Position numbers and translations under genes: made by a program
Shown: positions 52,938 through 62,190 of the stretch, in pieces
Layout: each line of letters opens with the position of its first letter
Position numbering within the stretch: position 1 is the first letter of the stretch
Notes under the pieces: generated by a model
The model's input: only the letters and a program-made list of their open reading frames with translations
Told to the model about the DNA's origin: nothing
The model's database searches: none
NCBI RefSeq assembly: GCF_023516715.1
Contig: NZ_JAMGSI010000002.1
Coordinates: 1,054,001 to 1,118,000, forward strand
Source: Akkermansia massiliensis
GTDB taxonomy: Bacteria; Verrucomicrobiota; Verrucomicrobiia; Verrucomicrobiales; Akkermansiaceae
Reading direction: 5' to 3'
Length of the DNA stretch: 64,000 bases

Positions 52938-52952
52938 CGGATTCGCAATCCG
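52938..52952. repeat. 15-bp palindrome, right copy
   Basis: CGGATT-CGC-AATCCG, the reverse complement of the left copy apart from one base. Same family as 10668-10682. Confidence 0.55.
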
Positions 52953-53115
52953 CTGGTTTTTCCATTATGAATGAAGATGGTCCCTGTCAATCGCGGGACC
53001 GTTTCTCCGGGAGAATGCCTCCCGGCAATTAAAACCGTGCTTCATTCCGGAGGCTTTTATCAAGGAAGCGAAAGGAGGAGGAAAGGGACACGGTTTCCCC
53101 CGGATGAAGAACGGT

Positions 53116-54372
53116 TCAGGAGAGGACGATTTCCTCTACAGCGGCGCGGAGGGTTTCATCACTGAATTGGTCCAGCGCATGTTTCAGAAAGCCCTGGGCG
53201 ATCATCCTGCGCGCCGTGTGCTCCGGAATGCCGCGTGAAAGCAGGTAGAAGATTTCTTCCGGAGAGATGGAAGAGGTGGCGGAACCGTGCGAGCACTGCA
53301 CCCTGTCCGCCAGGATTTCCAGGCCGGGAATGGAGTTTGCTTCCGCCCGGGGGCTGAGGATGAGGTTGCGGTTGCTCTGGTAGGCGCTGGTATCGTGAGC
53401 ACCTTCCGCCACCAGGATCATGCCGCTGAAAATGCTGCTGGCCTCGTCATCCAGCACATTGACGTAAAGCAGGTTGCTGGAGGCTCCGCGATAGAGGTGC
53501 TTTTGGTAGGTTCTCTGGTCCAGCTCCTTGTTTTCCTTCAGGTGGCTGGCGGAAAGCAGGCGTACGTTGGCGCTGTCTCCGTTCAGGAGGCAGACCGTCT
53601 CCTGTCTGGCCCATGCCGCGCCGGGATGGCTGACGAGGTGCTCCATTTCCGCGGAATCGTCCGCCATAATGTGGCAGAGCTCCACGGCCCGGGAACGGCT
53701 GTTGAGCTCCTGGACCAAAGCGTATTTGACGGAGGAAGCGGAGGAAAGATGGTGCTGCTGGAGCGCTCCGCAGAATTGGCTGCCGTGGTCCGCGCTGACG
53801 TGGCGTTCCAGGATGTGCAGGCGGCTTCCGGTCTCCGCAATGACCAGCGTGGCGGGGAAGACGGCCACGTTGTCCCCGGAGATGAAGTGGAAGATTTCCA
53901 GGGGGCAGGAGATTTCCCGGTCCGCCATGATGACCAGACCGTTGTGCTGGAGAGCCGTGTTCAGGGCGGCCAGTTTTTCGGAACCGAGCGTTTCCGGCGC
54001 TGTTTCCAGGTGTTTCCGGGCCGCGTCCGGGTATTGGAGCACAAAGTCTTCCAGATCCATCACGGCGAGGCCTTCCGGCAGTTCTTCCGGGATGGAGACG
54101 GGGAGGCCGTTGGCGTAAACGATGCGGATGGCGTCCGGCATGGAGGCATGCTCCCTGATGATGGAGGCCAGGGCTTCCGGTGCCACGGGAGGGGCGGCTT
54201 CAAAGTTTTCCAGGGATTCGTTGCCGGGAGTTCCGAAACGCCAGGATTCCATGCGGCGGGAGGGTTCCGGAAGCTGGCCCGCCTGTTCCAGGGCCTGGCG
54301 GTGCCTGGCTTCAAACCATGCGGGAAGGAAGCCTGCGGGGAATTGTTCTTCGTTGAGCAAGTGGTTCATCAT
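53116..54372 (-). CDS. sufD: Fe-S cluster assembly scaffold protein SufD
   Basis: Partner of SufB in the SufBC2D scaffold. 418 residues: an N-terminal helical region, the beta-helix core, and the C-terminal signature with CSHGSATSSISPEEIFYLLSRGI (about 364-386; His and the SRGI helix bind SufC). A good ribosome site, AAGGAGGGAA, precedes two ATGs at 54372 and 54369; the second has the better spacing. 8 bp after sufB. Confidence 0.93.
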   Translation of the reverse strand: MMNHLLNEEQFPAGFLPAWFEARHRQALEQAGQLPEPSRRMESWRFGTPGNESLENFEAAPPVAPEALASIIREHASMPDAIRIVYANGLPVSIPEELPEGLAVMDLEDFVLQYPDAARKHLETAPETLGSEKLAALNTALQHNGLVIMADREISCPLEIFHFISGDNVAVFPATLVIAETGSRLHILERHVSADHGSQFCGALQQHHLSSASSVKYALVQELNSRSRAVELCHIMADDSAEMEHLVSHPGAAWARQETVCLLNGDSANVRLLSASHLKENKELDQRTYQKHLYRGASSNLLYVNVLDDEASSIFSGMILVAEGAHDTSAYQSNRNLILSPRAEANSIPGLEILADRVQCSHGSATSSISPEEIFYLLSRGIPEHTARRMIAQGFLKHALDQFSDETLRAAVEEIVLS

Positions 54373-54380
54373 TTCCCTCC

Positions 54381-55817
54381 TTATCCGATGCTGTCTTCCA
54401 TTTCCAGGTCAATGAGCCTGCGCAGTTCCACGGAATATTCCATGGGGAATTCCTGAACGAGGTCGTTAATGAATCCGTTGACGGCCAGGGACATGGCCGC
54501 CGCCTTCGGGATGCCCCGCTGCTGCATGTAAAAGAGCATTTCTTCAGAGACCTGGGAGACGGAAGCTTCATGCTGCACCGTGTTCCTGTCCCCCTTCACC
54601 GTGATGGCGGGGTAGGTGTCCGTGCGGCTGTTGGCCGCCAGCAGGAGGGCGTCGCATTCCGTGTTGTTCTTGCAGCCCTTGAGGCCTTTGCCCATGACCA
54701 CCTGGCCCCGGTAGCTGGCGCGCCCTTCACCGATGCTGATGGATTTGGAAACGATGTTGGACGTGGTGTCGTCCGCCGCGTGGATCATTTTGGCACCCGT
54801 GTCCTGGTGCTGGCCCGTATTCGCCAGGGCGATGGAGATGACTTCCCCGCGTGCACGCCTGCCCTTGAGCACCACAGCCGGGTATTTCATGGTGAGTCCG
54901 GAGCCTATGTTGCAGTCTATCCAGCGGATTTCCGCGTCTTCCATGGCCAGTCCGCGCTTGGTGACCATGTTGAAGACGTTGGAGGACCAGTTCTGCACAG
55001 TGACGTACTGGATTTTCGCTCCTTTGAGGGCCACCAGCTCCACGACGGCGGAGTGGAGGGTGGTGGTTTCAAACTGGGGGGCCGTGCACCCTTCCATGTA
55101 CATGAGCTCCGCCCCTTCATCCGCAATGATGAGGGTGCGTTCAAACTGCCCGAAGTTTTCCGAATTGATGCGGAAGTACGCCTGGAGCGGGTGCTTGAGT
55201 TTCACGCCCTTGGGTACGTAAATGAAGGAACCGCCGGAAAATACTGCGCTGTTCAGGGCGGAGAATTTGTTGTCTCCCGTGGGGATGACTTTGCCGAACC
55301 AGGGGCGGAAGACGTCTTCATGGTATTTCAGGCCTTCCGTGGAGTTGACGAAGATGACGCCCTGGCTGCGGAGTTCCTCCTTCATGTTGGAGTAGGCGGA
55401 CTCGGAGTCATACTGGGCTTCCACGCCCGCCAGGAACTGGCGTTCCTGTTCAGGGACGCCCAGGCGTTCAAAGGTGCGCTTTACGTCTTCCGGCACGTCG
55501 TCCCAGCTTCGCTTGGGCCGTTCGCCGTCGGAAAGATAGTAGCGGATCTGGGAGAAGTCTATTTTTTCAATGTCCGGGGACGCCCAGTGGGTGGGCATGG
55601 GCTTGCTTTCAAAGACGGCAAGCGCATTTTTGCGGAACTGGCGCACCCATTCCGGATCGTCCTTGACGTCGCAGATGTAGTCGATGGTGGCCTCCGTCAG
55701 GCCGTAGCCGGCGTTGAATTTATGGCGTTCCGGGAAGGAGAAGTTCCCCTTGCTCCGGTCGAAGTCAAACAGGTTCTGTTTGTTCCCGTCCTCTGACATG
55801 TCAGGTGTGTCGCTCAT
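54381..55817 (-). CDS. sufB: Fe-S cluster assembly protein SufB
   Basis: 478 residues, the usual length. Conserved blocks: [20 protein letters not shown] at the N-terminus, FVPKG-like [32 protein letters not shown] with the cluster-related Cys, and the C-terminal [13 protein letters not shown]. Works with SufC and SufD to build clusters. 23 bp after sufC. Confidence 0.96.
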   Translation of the reverse strand: MSDTPDMSEDGNKQNLFDFDRSKGNFSFPERHKFNAGYGLTEATIDYICDVKDDPEWVRQFRKNALAVFESKPMPTHWASPDIEKIDFSQIRYYLSDGERPKRSWDDVPEDVKRTFERLGVPEQERQFLAGVEAQYDSESAYSNMKEELRSQGVIFVNSTEGLKYHEDVFRPWFGKVIPTGDNKFSALNSAVFSGGSFIYVPKGVKLKHPLQAYFRINSENFGQFERTLIIADEGAELMYMEGCTAPQFETTTLHSAVVELVALKGAKIQYVTVQNWSSNVFNMVTKRGLAMEDAEIRWIDCNIGSGLTMKYPAVVLKGRRARGEVISIALANTGQHQDTGAKMIHAADDTTSNIVSKSISIGEGRASYRGQVVMGKGLKGCKNNTECDALLLAANSRTDTYPAITVKGDRNTVQHEASVSQVSEEMLFYMQQRGIPKAAAMSLAVNGFINDLVQEFPMEYSVELRRLIDLEMEDSIG

Positions 55818-55840
55818 GATTGACTGCCGGATTGGCGGCG

Positions 55841-56599
55841 TTACGCCTTTTCCGCTCCTTCCGCCTCTTTCAGGAATTCATATCCCCTGCTTTCCAGTTC
55901 GTCCACCAGCTCTCCGCCGCCGGTACGGACAATCCGTCCGTCGGCCAGCACGTGGACCACGTCCGGCTTGATGTAATCCAGCAGGCGCTTGTAGTGGGTG
56001 ATGACGAGGAAGCTGCGGAAGGGAGAGCGCATGGAGTTGACTCCTTCCGAAACGATGCGGAGGGCGTCTATGTCCAGGCCAGAGTCCGTTTCGTCCAGAA
56101 TGGCGTAAAGGGGATCCAGAAGAAGCATCTGCAGCACTTCATTGCGCTTCTTTTCACCGCCGGAAAAGCCTTCGTTGACGGCGCGGGAGGTGAATTTGCG
56201 GGACATGCCGAGCTGGTCCATTTTTGCATACAGCGTCTTGTAGAAGGTAACCGCATCCAGTTCCTCCCCCTGGGGCATGCGGGCCTGCATGGCGGCGCGC
56301 AGGAAGTTGGCGTTGGACACGCCGGGAACTTCCATGGGATACTGGAACGCCAGGAAGAGGCCCGCGCGGCTGCGCTCGTCAATGCTCATGTCCAGCAGGT
56401 TCTGTCCGTCCAGCCAGACCTCCCCTTCCGTCACCTCATAGTCCGGGTGGCCGCAGAGGACTTTGGAGAGGGTGCTTTTTCCGGAACCGTTGGGTCCCAT
56501 GATCGCGTGCACTTCTCCCTTGGGAATTTCAAGATTGATGCCTTTAAGTATTTCCGTGCCTTGCACTTTGGCGTGCAAATTTTTAATGACCAGACTCAT
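55841..56599 (-). CDS. sufC: Fe-S cluster assembly ATPase SufC
   Basis: 252-residue ABC ATPase. Walker [10 protein letters not shown] (36-44), signature [10 protein letters not shown], Walker [13 protein letters not shown], typical of SufC. It energises the SufBD scaffold. First suf gene after the fur-like regulator, 15 bp away. Confidence 0.96.
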   Translation of the reverse strand: MSLVIKNLHAKVQGTEILKGINLEIPKGEVHAIMGPNGSGKSTLSKVLCGHPDYEVTEGEVWLDGQNLLDMSIDERSRAGLFLAFQYPMEVPGVSNANFLRAAMQARMPQGEELDAVTFYKTLYAKMDQLGMSRKFTSRAVNEGFSGGEKKRNEVLQMLLLDPLYAILDETDSGLDIDALRIVSEGVNSMRSPFRSFLVITHYKRLLDYIKPDVVHVLADGRIVRTGGGELVDELESRGYEFLKEAEGAEKA

Positions 56600-56614
56600 G
56601 ATGATGAAAGGGAT

Positions 56615-57055
56615 TTAGCCCTGCGGCGTGATGATGGAGCCCCTGAGGGTGATCTGGGCTTCTTCGATGCACACGTCGTCGGGCAGGTTGATGAATTCCT
56701 TCAGATCCACGCCCTCCTTGATGGTGATGTCGTAAATGCAGCCGGTCCGGGTGTCCTGGAAGTGCCCATGATCAACGAGATTGGGACAGAAGCGGGAAGA
56801 GCTGCGTTCAAAGTTGACCTGATTGACCAGGCCGTGATTCACCAGGGCTTCCAGGCAGTTGTAAACGGTGGCCAGGGAGATGCTGGGGAGCTTTTTGCGC
56901 ACCCGCTGGTAAACTTCATTCGCGGTGGGATGGTCTCTCTGTTCCAGGAGAACCTGGTAGACTTCCTGTCGCTGCTTGGTGAGTCTCAAACCGGAAATAA
57001 CCGGGAGGGTAGAGGCGGTGCGGGCGGCTTGTTTGGAATCTGTTTTGGGATTCAT
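56615..57055 (-). CDS. Fur-family regulator heading the suf operon
   Basis: 146 residues. The winged helix is well conserved (GLRLTKQRQEVYQVLLEQRDHPTANEVY at 22-49, cited in part, and PSISLATVYNCLEALVNHGL). The metal-binding half is not: HGH (96-98) survives, but the following CxxC of Fur/PerR reads QDTRTG, and no C-terminal CxxC exists. The structural zinc site is therefore lost, while a reduced regulatory metal site is possible. It probably controls suf and itself from the palindrome at 57097-57117 (inference). Could act like SufR or IscR here. Confidence 0.82.
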   Translation of the reverse strand: MNPKTDSKQAARTASTLPVISGLRLTKQRQEVYQVLLEQRDHPTANEVYQRVRKKLPSISLATVYNCLEALVNHGLVNQVNFERSSSRFCPNLVDHGHFQDTRTGCIYDITIKEGVDLKEFINLPDDVCIEEAQITLRGSIITPQG

Positions 57056-57096
57056 ATCTTATTTTTCATGCTCTGCGTGGATAGTGGGGGAGGGTC

Positions 57097-57117
57097 AATT
57101 GTTTTGCAAGAACAATT
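57097..57117. promoter_or_regulatory. Candidate operator upstream of the fur-like/suf operon
   Basis: AATTGTT-TTGCAAG-AACAATT: perfect 7-bp arms with a 7-bp centre, about 42-62 bp before the regulator's start. AT-rich arms suit a Fur-family site, although the 7-7-7 spacing differs from the 7-1-7 of classical Fur and PerR boxes. Confidence 0.45.
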
Positions 57118-57145
57118 CCTGTTATTTATTCGGGCGCGGGGAGGG

Positions 57146-57183
57146 GTAAAAAAGGGGCGGTCATCCCTGTGGATGGCCGCCCC
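57146..57183 (-). terminator. Intrinsic terminator of rplU-rpmA
   Basis: GGGGCGGTCATCC (57154-57166) pairs with GGATGGCCGCCCC (57171-57183) with one wobble and a 4-nt loop. On the minus strand a run of T (complement of 57148-57153) follows. Confidence 0.88.
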
Positions 57184-57209
57184 TGCAGGGAGATAGAGTT
57201 ATCTGTAAT

Positions 57210-57473
57210 TTAGTTGGCAGCCTCGGAGCTTTCCGGGGCCACATTGACGCGGCGGCCTTCGCGGTCAAAGAACACGCGGCCGTCCACGAGGGAGAAAATG
57301 GTGTAGTCACGGCCCATGCCCACGCCCTTGCCGGGGTGCCACTTGGTGCCGCGCTGGCGGATGATGATGTTGCCCGCGATCACTTCCTGCCCGCCGAATT
57401 TTTTAACGCCGAGGCGCTTGCTGCGGGAGTCGCGACCGTTCTTGACAGAACCTTGACCTTTCTTGTGAGCCAT
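57210..57473 (-). CDS. rpmA: 50S ribosomal protein L27
   Basis: 87 residues: [20 protein letters not shown] is the conserved N-terminus that reaches the peptidyl-transferase centre (no Firmicutes-type cleaved extension), followed by [20 protein letters not shown]. 28 bp after rplU. Confidence 0.97.
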   Translation of the reverse strand: MAHKKGQGSVKNGRDSRSKRLGVKKFGGQEVIAGNIIIRQRGTKWHPGKGVGMGRDYTIFSLVDGRVFFDREGRRVNVAPESSEAAN

Positions 57474-57501
57474 AAGATTAGGATAAAATTAAGGGTTGAA
57501 A

Positions 57502-57819
57502 TTAGGCGTTGATACCGGTGATTTCCAGCTTCGTCATGGCGCGGCGGGAACCTTTTTTCTTGTGGAAGCCCTTGCGGCGCTTGAATTTGAAGGCGATGAT
57601 CTTCTTGTCGCGGAACTGGCTGACGACCTTGGCGGAGACCGTAGCTCCTGCCACCGTCGGGGTGCCGAGGGTCACGTTTCCGTCATTTTCCACCATAAGC
57701 ACCTGATCGAAGCTTGCTTCAGCACCCTCTTCAAGGGTATTGATGCACTCAACGTCGATCACGTCGCCCGCCTGAACGCGGTACTGCTTGCCACCTGTTT
57801 TGAAAATTGCGTATGCCAT
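57502..57819 (-). CDS. rplU: 50S ribosomal protein L21
   Basis: 105 residues: MAYAIFKTGGKQYRVQ at the start (ATG at 57819; a GTG at 57828 is less likely) and FKFKRRKGFHKKKGSRRAMT near the end. Operon with rpmA, as in most bacteria; obgE does not follow. Divergent from tsaE. Confidence 0.97.
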   Translation of the reverse strand: MAYAIFKTGGKQYRVQAGDVIDVECINTLEEGAEASFDQVLMVENDGNVTLGTPTVAGATVSAKVVSQFRDKKIIAFKFKRRKGFHKKKGSRRAMTKLEITGINA

Positions 57820-57907
57820 TGCTATCACTGTTAAGGTTCACCCGCGGATGCGGGAGCCGCAATAAACCATATCACCTTCTTTTAGACAAGCAAAATTTCA
57901 TGAAAAA

Positions 57908-58357
57908 ATGAGCGAATGGTATAAAATTTTTAAAAACGGCCCCGTTTTAACTCATTCTCCGGAGGAAATGAGGGAGCTGGGACGGCAAATAGGTAAAATT
58001 TTAATGCCCGGTGAAGTGTTGGGCGTGGTGGGGGAGCTGGGCGCCGGAAAGACGCACCTGACTCAAGGGATTATGGAAGGGCTGGGGAGTTCCGATGCGG
58101 CGGCCAGCCCGACGTTTTCCCTGGTGCACGAGCATGCGGACGGGCGCCTACGGGCGTGCCATTTTGATTTTTACCGGCTGAAGGATGAGTCCGAATTGCT
58201 CGGCATAGGCTGGGACGAGTATCTGGACGGGGACGCGGTGCTCATTGTGGAATGGGCCAACCTGTTTCCGGACGCGCTGCCGGAGGGAACTTCCTGGCTG
58301 CTGCTGGAGCACGAGGGGGAATGCCTGCGCCGGGTGTCTCTGGCCCCTGTGGAATGA
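57908..58357 (+). CDS. tsaE: tRNA threonylcarbamoyladenosine biosynthesis ATPase TsaE
   Basis: 149 residues: Walker A GELGAGKTHLTQG (about 42-54), switch ASPTFSLVHEH, and Walker-B-like HFDFYRL; W in VEWANLF is typical. Supports TsaBD in t6A37 formation. ATG at 57908. Ends 6 bp from a convergent gene. Confidence 0.94.
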   Translation: MSEWYKIFKNGPVLTHSPEEMRELGRQIGKILMPGEVLGVVGELGAGKTHLTQGIMEGLGSSDAAASPTFSLVHEHADGRLRACHFDFYRLKDESELLGIGWDEYLDGDAVLIVEWANLFPDALPEGTSWLLLEHEGECLRRVSLAPVE

Positions 58358-58363
58358 AGCGGC

Positions 58364-59179
58364 TCAGTAGCTGATGCTCCTGGAGAACGCCTTGTCAAAG
58401 CCGGGGCTGAGCCAGATGGTGTTATGCATGGCGCCGGGGAATTCCTGGTAGTTGACCGGCGTGGAGAAGCAGTCCCGGAGCCGCTTGGCGTGGTCAGGCG
58501 GGATGACTTCGTCCGATCCTGCCGCCAGGATGCTGACGGGGCAGCCTACTTTGGGCGCTGCCAGGTCTGACCGGAAGTGGTCCGGCAGGAGAAGCTTGAC
58601 GGGAAGGTAGGGGAAGAGGCCGCGGGCGGTTTCCAGAAGACTGTCAAAGGGAACCAGCAGGACCAGCTTTTTCACGTTCCTGACGGAGGCTATCTGCGTG
58701 GCGACTCCGGAGCCGAGGCTTTGCCCGACCAGGATGACGTCGTCCGGCGTTCTTCCGGTTTCCTTCAGCACGGAGTCGAGAATCGCCAAGGAATCCCCCA
58801 TGATGTTCTGCTCCGTGGGCGTGCCGGTGCTGAGACCGTATCCCCGGTAGTTGACCAGGAGCTTGGCATGGGGGAACCGGTCCAGGTAGGGAAGCATCAT
58901 GGAGATGTCCATGGCATTCCCTCCATAATACACCAGCAGGGGCTGTCCCTTCTTTTCAATAAGCCAGCCGCTGAGCTGGGCCCCGTTATGGTGGAAAGTG
59001 CGCCGGTGGGGCTCCCAGGCGGCGCGTTTTTCCAGATACACGGTTTTGTCCTTGGGCTGGGGCGGCAGGTACACCAGGGAACGGACGGAACACTGGACGC
59101 ACGCCAGGGCCAGCGCTCCGGCCAGCAGGGCGCTCAGGATTTTCCATTTTCCCGGTTTCAGCATCCGCATGAGGTTCAT
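58364..59179 (-). CDS. Membrane-anchored alpha/beta hydrolase
   Basis: 271 residues. ATG at 59179 (overlapping the previous stop as ATGA) gives an N-terminal hydrophobic segment (LSALLAGALALACVQCSV), a signal or anchor with a possible lipobox-like Cys. The hydrolase core has YYGGNAMD at the oxyanion position, NYRGYG, nucleophile elbow GQSLGSG, acid in AAGSDEVIP and His in AMHNTIW. Like the BEM46/YhfR group; substrate unknown. Coupled to the small lipoprotein gene upstream. Confidence 0.82.
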   Translation of the reverse strand: MNLMRMLKPGKWKILSALLAGALALACVQCSVRSLVYLPPQPKDKTVYLEKRAAWEPHRRTFHHNGAQLSGWLIEKKGQPLLVYYGGNAMDISMMLPYLDRFPHAKLLVNYRGYGLSTGTPTEQNIMGDSLAILDSVLKETGRTPDDVILVGQSLGSGVATQIASVRNVKKLVLLVPFDSLLETARGLFPYLPVKLLLPDHFRSDLAAPKVGCPVSILAAGSDEVIPPDHAKRLRDCFSTPVNYQEFPGAMHNTIWLSPGFDKAFSRSISY

Positions 59180-59643
59180 TGTCCAGAATTTTCCGTGGTC
59201 ATGGTTCCGGCCGTGCCGGTGCGGGGTAGGGCTGTCCCCCGTTCCTGGCAGCTCCAGCCGGTCAGGGAGGACGTTTTGCCTTCCGCGTCCAGGCGGCACA
59301 CCCCGCTGAGGAGTATTTCCCGGGATGAGGTCTTAAAGTGCAGGACGGCGGGTGATGTTCCCTGCCGGTACGTCACCGTTGCCGTTTCCGGAAGAGCCCC
59401 GTTGATTCCCAGGGTGCCTCTGCCGTCACCCAGGGAGTTGTATAAGAGAGTCATGCCGGAGTTTGCGCGCTGGATTTCCCGTGCTGGGGCAGGTTCCGTT
59501 TCACCATCCAGGACAATGGCCGTGCGGCTCCCGTTGGGGAACCATTCCGCCTGGACGTTATCCGTTTCAAGCGTGGCGCCGCCGCGCCCGCAGGCGCAAA
59601 GCGTCAGCAGCATGCCGGGCAGGAGGAGGAAAGCTGGTCGCAT
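59176..59643 (-). CDS. Small lipoprotein of unknown function
   Basis: 155 residues with a lipoprotein signal (LLTLCAC-G). The mature part is a short beta-rich domain, WFPNGSRTAIVLDGE to VLHFKTSSREILLSGVCRLD. No family recognised. Its stop overlaps the start of the hydrolase gene, so the two probably act together at the membrane. ATG at 59643. Confidence 0.72.
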   Translation of the reverse strand: MRPAFLLLPGMLLTLCACGRGGATLETDNVQAEWFPNGSRTAIVLDGETEPAPAREIQRANSGMTLLYNSLGDGRGTLGINGALPETATVTYRQGTSPAVLHFKTSSREILLSGVCRLDAEGKTSSLTGWSCQERGTALPRTGTAGTMTTENSGQ

Positions 59644-59764
59644 GGAAAGAGTGTCCCCGAATTTGAGGAGGAAGGCAATCTCTCTTTTCTCTCCATGGGC
59701 GGCTTTTGCAGGAATTGGAATTTTTCTGATAGAAGAAAACCGGGGAAAAGGTATAATAAAGGAT

Positions 59765-62062
59765 ATGTTTAACCGGATGTTTTCATGGAGTTTTGTGGCC
59801 GCAGCGTGCGTTGCGGGATCATTCCCGGCACTATCCCGGGGGCAGGAAGGCGCGGCTCAATCCGGGTCCGCAGCCGTGAAGGTGCCTGCCGCCAGTCTGC
59901 TGATGGCCCGCCAGGAGGTGGGGGAAACGCGGTTGGACCGGTCTTTCAAGAATGGTGAATTGAGCATCGGGGGTAAAAAATACGCTGCGGGCATCGGCAC
60001 TCACGCTACATCCATGATTCCGCTCCCTGTGCCGGAGGGCAGCGGCTCAAGAGTGTGGAAGCTGGAAGGGGCCTGCGGCATTGACGACGGTACGGACGGA
60101 GACGGCAGCGTGGAATTCCGTGTAATGAGCGGTTCCGAAGTTTTATGGAGTTCCGGCGTGATGAAGAGGGGAATGCCTGCGAAAAAGTTTTCCGTTCCGG
60201 TAGCGGAAAACGGCATACGGCATCTTTACCTGATGGCTGACCGGGTGGAAAATAATTCCTATGACCACGCAGACTGGGTGGACCTGGTCTGGAAAACGGG
60301 CGGTGAGCCGCAGGGCATGAAGGGAGCCGTGGTGAATGCCGCCAAATTCGGCATGATTCCCGGCGTCAGGAAAGATCAGGGTCCGGCCCTGCGGTCCGCG
60401 ATTTCCGCCCTGCGGAAGCAGGGAGGAGGCGTGCTGAACATCCCTAGGGGAGTCTATCATTTTTATCCGGAGGGAGCCTTGAACATGAGCTTCAATATCT
60501 CCAACCATGACCAGCCCCTGGTTCATCCGGTGTGCGTGACCCTGACCGATTTGCGGAATGTCCGCGTAGAGGGCAATGGCTCCCTGTTCCTGTTTCACGG
60601 CAAGGTGGTTCCCCTGCTGGTCATGGACAGCGAAAACGTCAGCATCAACCGTCTGTCCGTGGATTATGAACGGTCCTATTGTACGGAAGCGCGCGTCTTG
60701 AATGCGGACGACAGGTCCACGGAGGTGGAAATAGACAAAAAAGCCTACCCCTATGAAATCAGGAACAACAGGTTCGTTTTCCTGGGCGAAGGCTGGGAGG
60801 AAGGAATGGGGAGCTGCATGGCCTTTGAGAAGGGGACCGGGCACATCATTGCCAATACGTCGGACATGGGCTGGAACGGCCGGGTGGAACCCCTCGGAGG
60901 GAACCGCCTCCGGCTGGACTGGAACCTCAAGCAGAAGGGAATCAAGCCGGGGGATACGCTGGTGCTGCGGAATTATAACCGCCCCCATCCGGGATGCGTG
61001 GTTTACCGGGCGCGGAAGACGGTCCTGAATGATGTGGCCCTGCACCAGAGCACGGGCATGGCTTTGCTGGTCCAGCGGTCGGAGGATTTCCACATGAAGG
61101 GCGGCGGCGTCATGGTCAGGAAAGGGACGGGGCGCGTGCACACCGCCGGGGCGGACGCCACCCATTTTTCCAACACCCGGGGCGAGATCGTGGTGGAGAA
61201 AGCCTTGTTCGAGGGAATGATGGATGACGCCATCAACGTTCATTCCACCTGCCTGGGCGTGACGGAGGTAGTGGACAGCCATACGCTGAAATGCAAGTAC
61301 ATGCACCGCCAGGCGGTGGGGTTTGAAGTGTTCCTGCCCGGTGAAAAAATCCGTTTTATCAACGGGCCTACGCTTGAACCGGGAAGCACCGCTACCGTAA
61401 AAACCGCCGTGAAGAAGAGTTCTACGGAACTGGTGATCACGCTGGAAGAACCGCTGCCTCCGTCCGTCAAGGCCGGGGACGCCGTGGAAAATGCGGATTT
61501 TTACCCTTCCGTAGTATTCCGCAACAACATCGTCCGCAACAACCGCGCCCGCGGTTCTCTTTTCACGACGCCTGAGAAGGTTCTGGTGGAGGGCAATTTG
61601 TTTGACCATTCCTCCGGCGCGGCCATTCTGCTGGCCGGGGACGCCCAGGGCTGGTATGAAAGCGGCGCCTGCCATGAAGTGGTGATCCGCAGGAATACCT
61701 TCATCAACAACCTGACCTCCCGCTACCAGTTCACGAACGCCATCATTTCCATTTACCCGGAAGTCAAGCAGTTGAACAAGCAGAAGGATTATTATCACCG
61801 CAATGTCCTGATAGAAAACAATGTGTTCAAGACGTTCGACGTGCCGCTGCTGTTTGCCATTTCCACGGATAACCTTAAATTCGTCAACAACAAAATCATT
61901 TACAACAATGATTTCAGGGGCTGGGGGCAGAAGCCCTTCCAGTTCAAGAGGTGCGCCAACATCCTGATTAAAAATAACAAGGTTCAGCCTCCCCGCACAT
62001 GGTCCATTGAGGACTGCAAGCTGGAAAATACTCCCGCGGACCAGGTGCGCATAGAGAATTGA
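59765..62062 (+). CDS. glaB: GH110 exo-alpha-1,3-galactosidase with NPCBM domain
   Basis: Removes terminal alpha-1,3-linked galactose, as in blood group B or linear B structures on mucins. 765 residues from ATG at 59765 (the open frame further upstream is a shadow). Signal peptide to about SRG-Q; NPCBM-type carbohydrate-binding domain (about 42-180, with YAAGIGTHATS and SYDHADWVDL). Then the GH110 right-handed beta-helix: GMIPGVRKDQGPALRSAI, GVYHFYPEGA, DATHFSNTRG and DDAINVHSTCLG, with conserved acidic residues. A or B subfamily cannot be separated by eye; glaB is used tentatively. Secreted; suited to a mucin user. Confidence 0.88.
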   Translation: MFNRMFSWSFVAAACVAGSFPALSRGQEGAAQSGSAAVKVPAASLLMARQEVGETRLDRSFKNGELSIGGKKYAAGIGTHATSMIPLPVPEGSGSRVWKLEGACGIDDGTDGDGSVEFRVMSGSEVLWSSGVMKRGMPAKKFSVPVAENGIRHLYLMADRVENNSYDHADWVDLVWKTGGEPQGMKGAVVNAAKFGMIPGVRKDQGPALRSAISALRKQGGGVLNIPRGVYHFYPEGALNMSFNISNHDQPLVHPVCVTLTDLRNVRVEGNGSLFLFHGKVVPLLVMDSENVSINRLSVDYERSYCTEARVLNADDRSTEVEIDKKAYPYEIRNNRFVFLGEGWEEGMGSCMAFEKGTGHIIANTSDMGWNGRVEPLGGNRLRLDWNLKQKGIKPGDTLVLRNYNRPHPGCVVYRARKTVLNDVALHQSTGMALLVQRSEDFHMKGGGVMVRKGTGRVHTAGADATHFSNTRGEIVVEKALFEGMMDDAINVHSTCLGVTEVVDSHTLKCKYMHRQAVGFEVFLPGEKIRFINGPTLEPGSTATVKTAVKKSSTELVITLEEPLPPSVKAGDAVENADFYPSVVFRNNIVRNNRARGSLFTTPEKVLVEGNLFDHSSGAAILLAGDAQGWYESGACHEVVIRRNTFINNLTSRYQFTNAIISIYPEVKQLNKQKDYYHRNVLIENNVFKTFDVPLLFAISTDNLKFVNNKIIYNNDFRGWGQKPFQFKRCANILIKNNKVQPPRTWSIEDCKLENTPADQVRIEN

Positions 62063-62078
62063 CGTTTCCCTGCGCCAT

Positions 62079-62146
62079 TCCGCCTTTTGCGGATTTTTCA
62101 TGCTGCAGGGGCCGGACGGCCGTCCGGGAGGAAGGCGGAGTTTTTT
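62079..62146 (+). terminator. Terminator after the GH110 gene
   Basis: TCCGCCTT (62079-62086) pairs with AAGGCGGA (62132-62139), enclosing the 16-bp palindrome CCGGACGGCCGTCCGG (62112-62127), and is followed by G-TTTTTT. A smaller CCGC/GCGG hairpin with ATTTTT also lies at 62080-62096. Confidence 0.65.
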
Positions 62147-62190
62147 ACGGTTATTTCAACGTCTTGACGCAGAACGGTGTCATTACCGGA

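Larger units (their letters stand above)
52733..53115. other. Intergenic region with a second pair of facing palindromes
   Basis: No gene supported in 383 bp. CGGATTGCGAATTCG at 52773-52787 faces CGGATTCGCAATCCG at 52938-52952. To the right are two hairpins, GGTCCC/GGGACC (52979-53000) and CCGGGAG-AATGC-CTCCCGG (53007-53025). A 21-codon open frame at 52967-53032 overlaps the hairpins and is not called. Confidence 0.55.

Noticed and set aside
52967-53032. 21-codon frame starting MNEDGPCQSRDRF
   Set aside because: Entirely within two hairpins and without a ribosome site; no leader-peptide logic such as codon runs for one amino acid.
58577-59764. 396-codon N-terminal extension of the GH110 frame
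   Set aside because: It runs opposite the hydrolase and lipoprotein genes; a signal peptide starts at ATG 59765.
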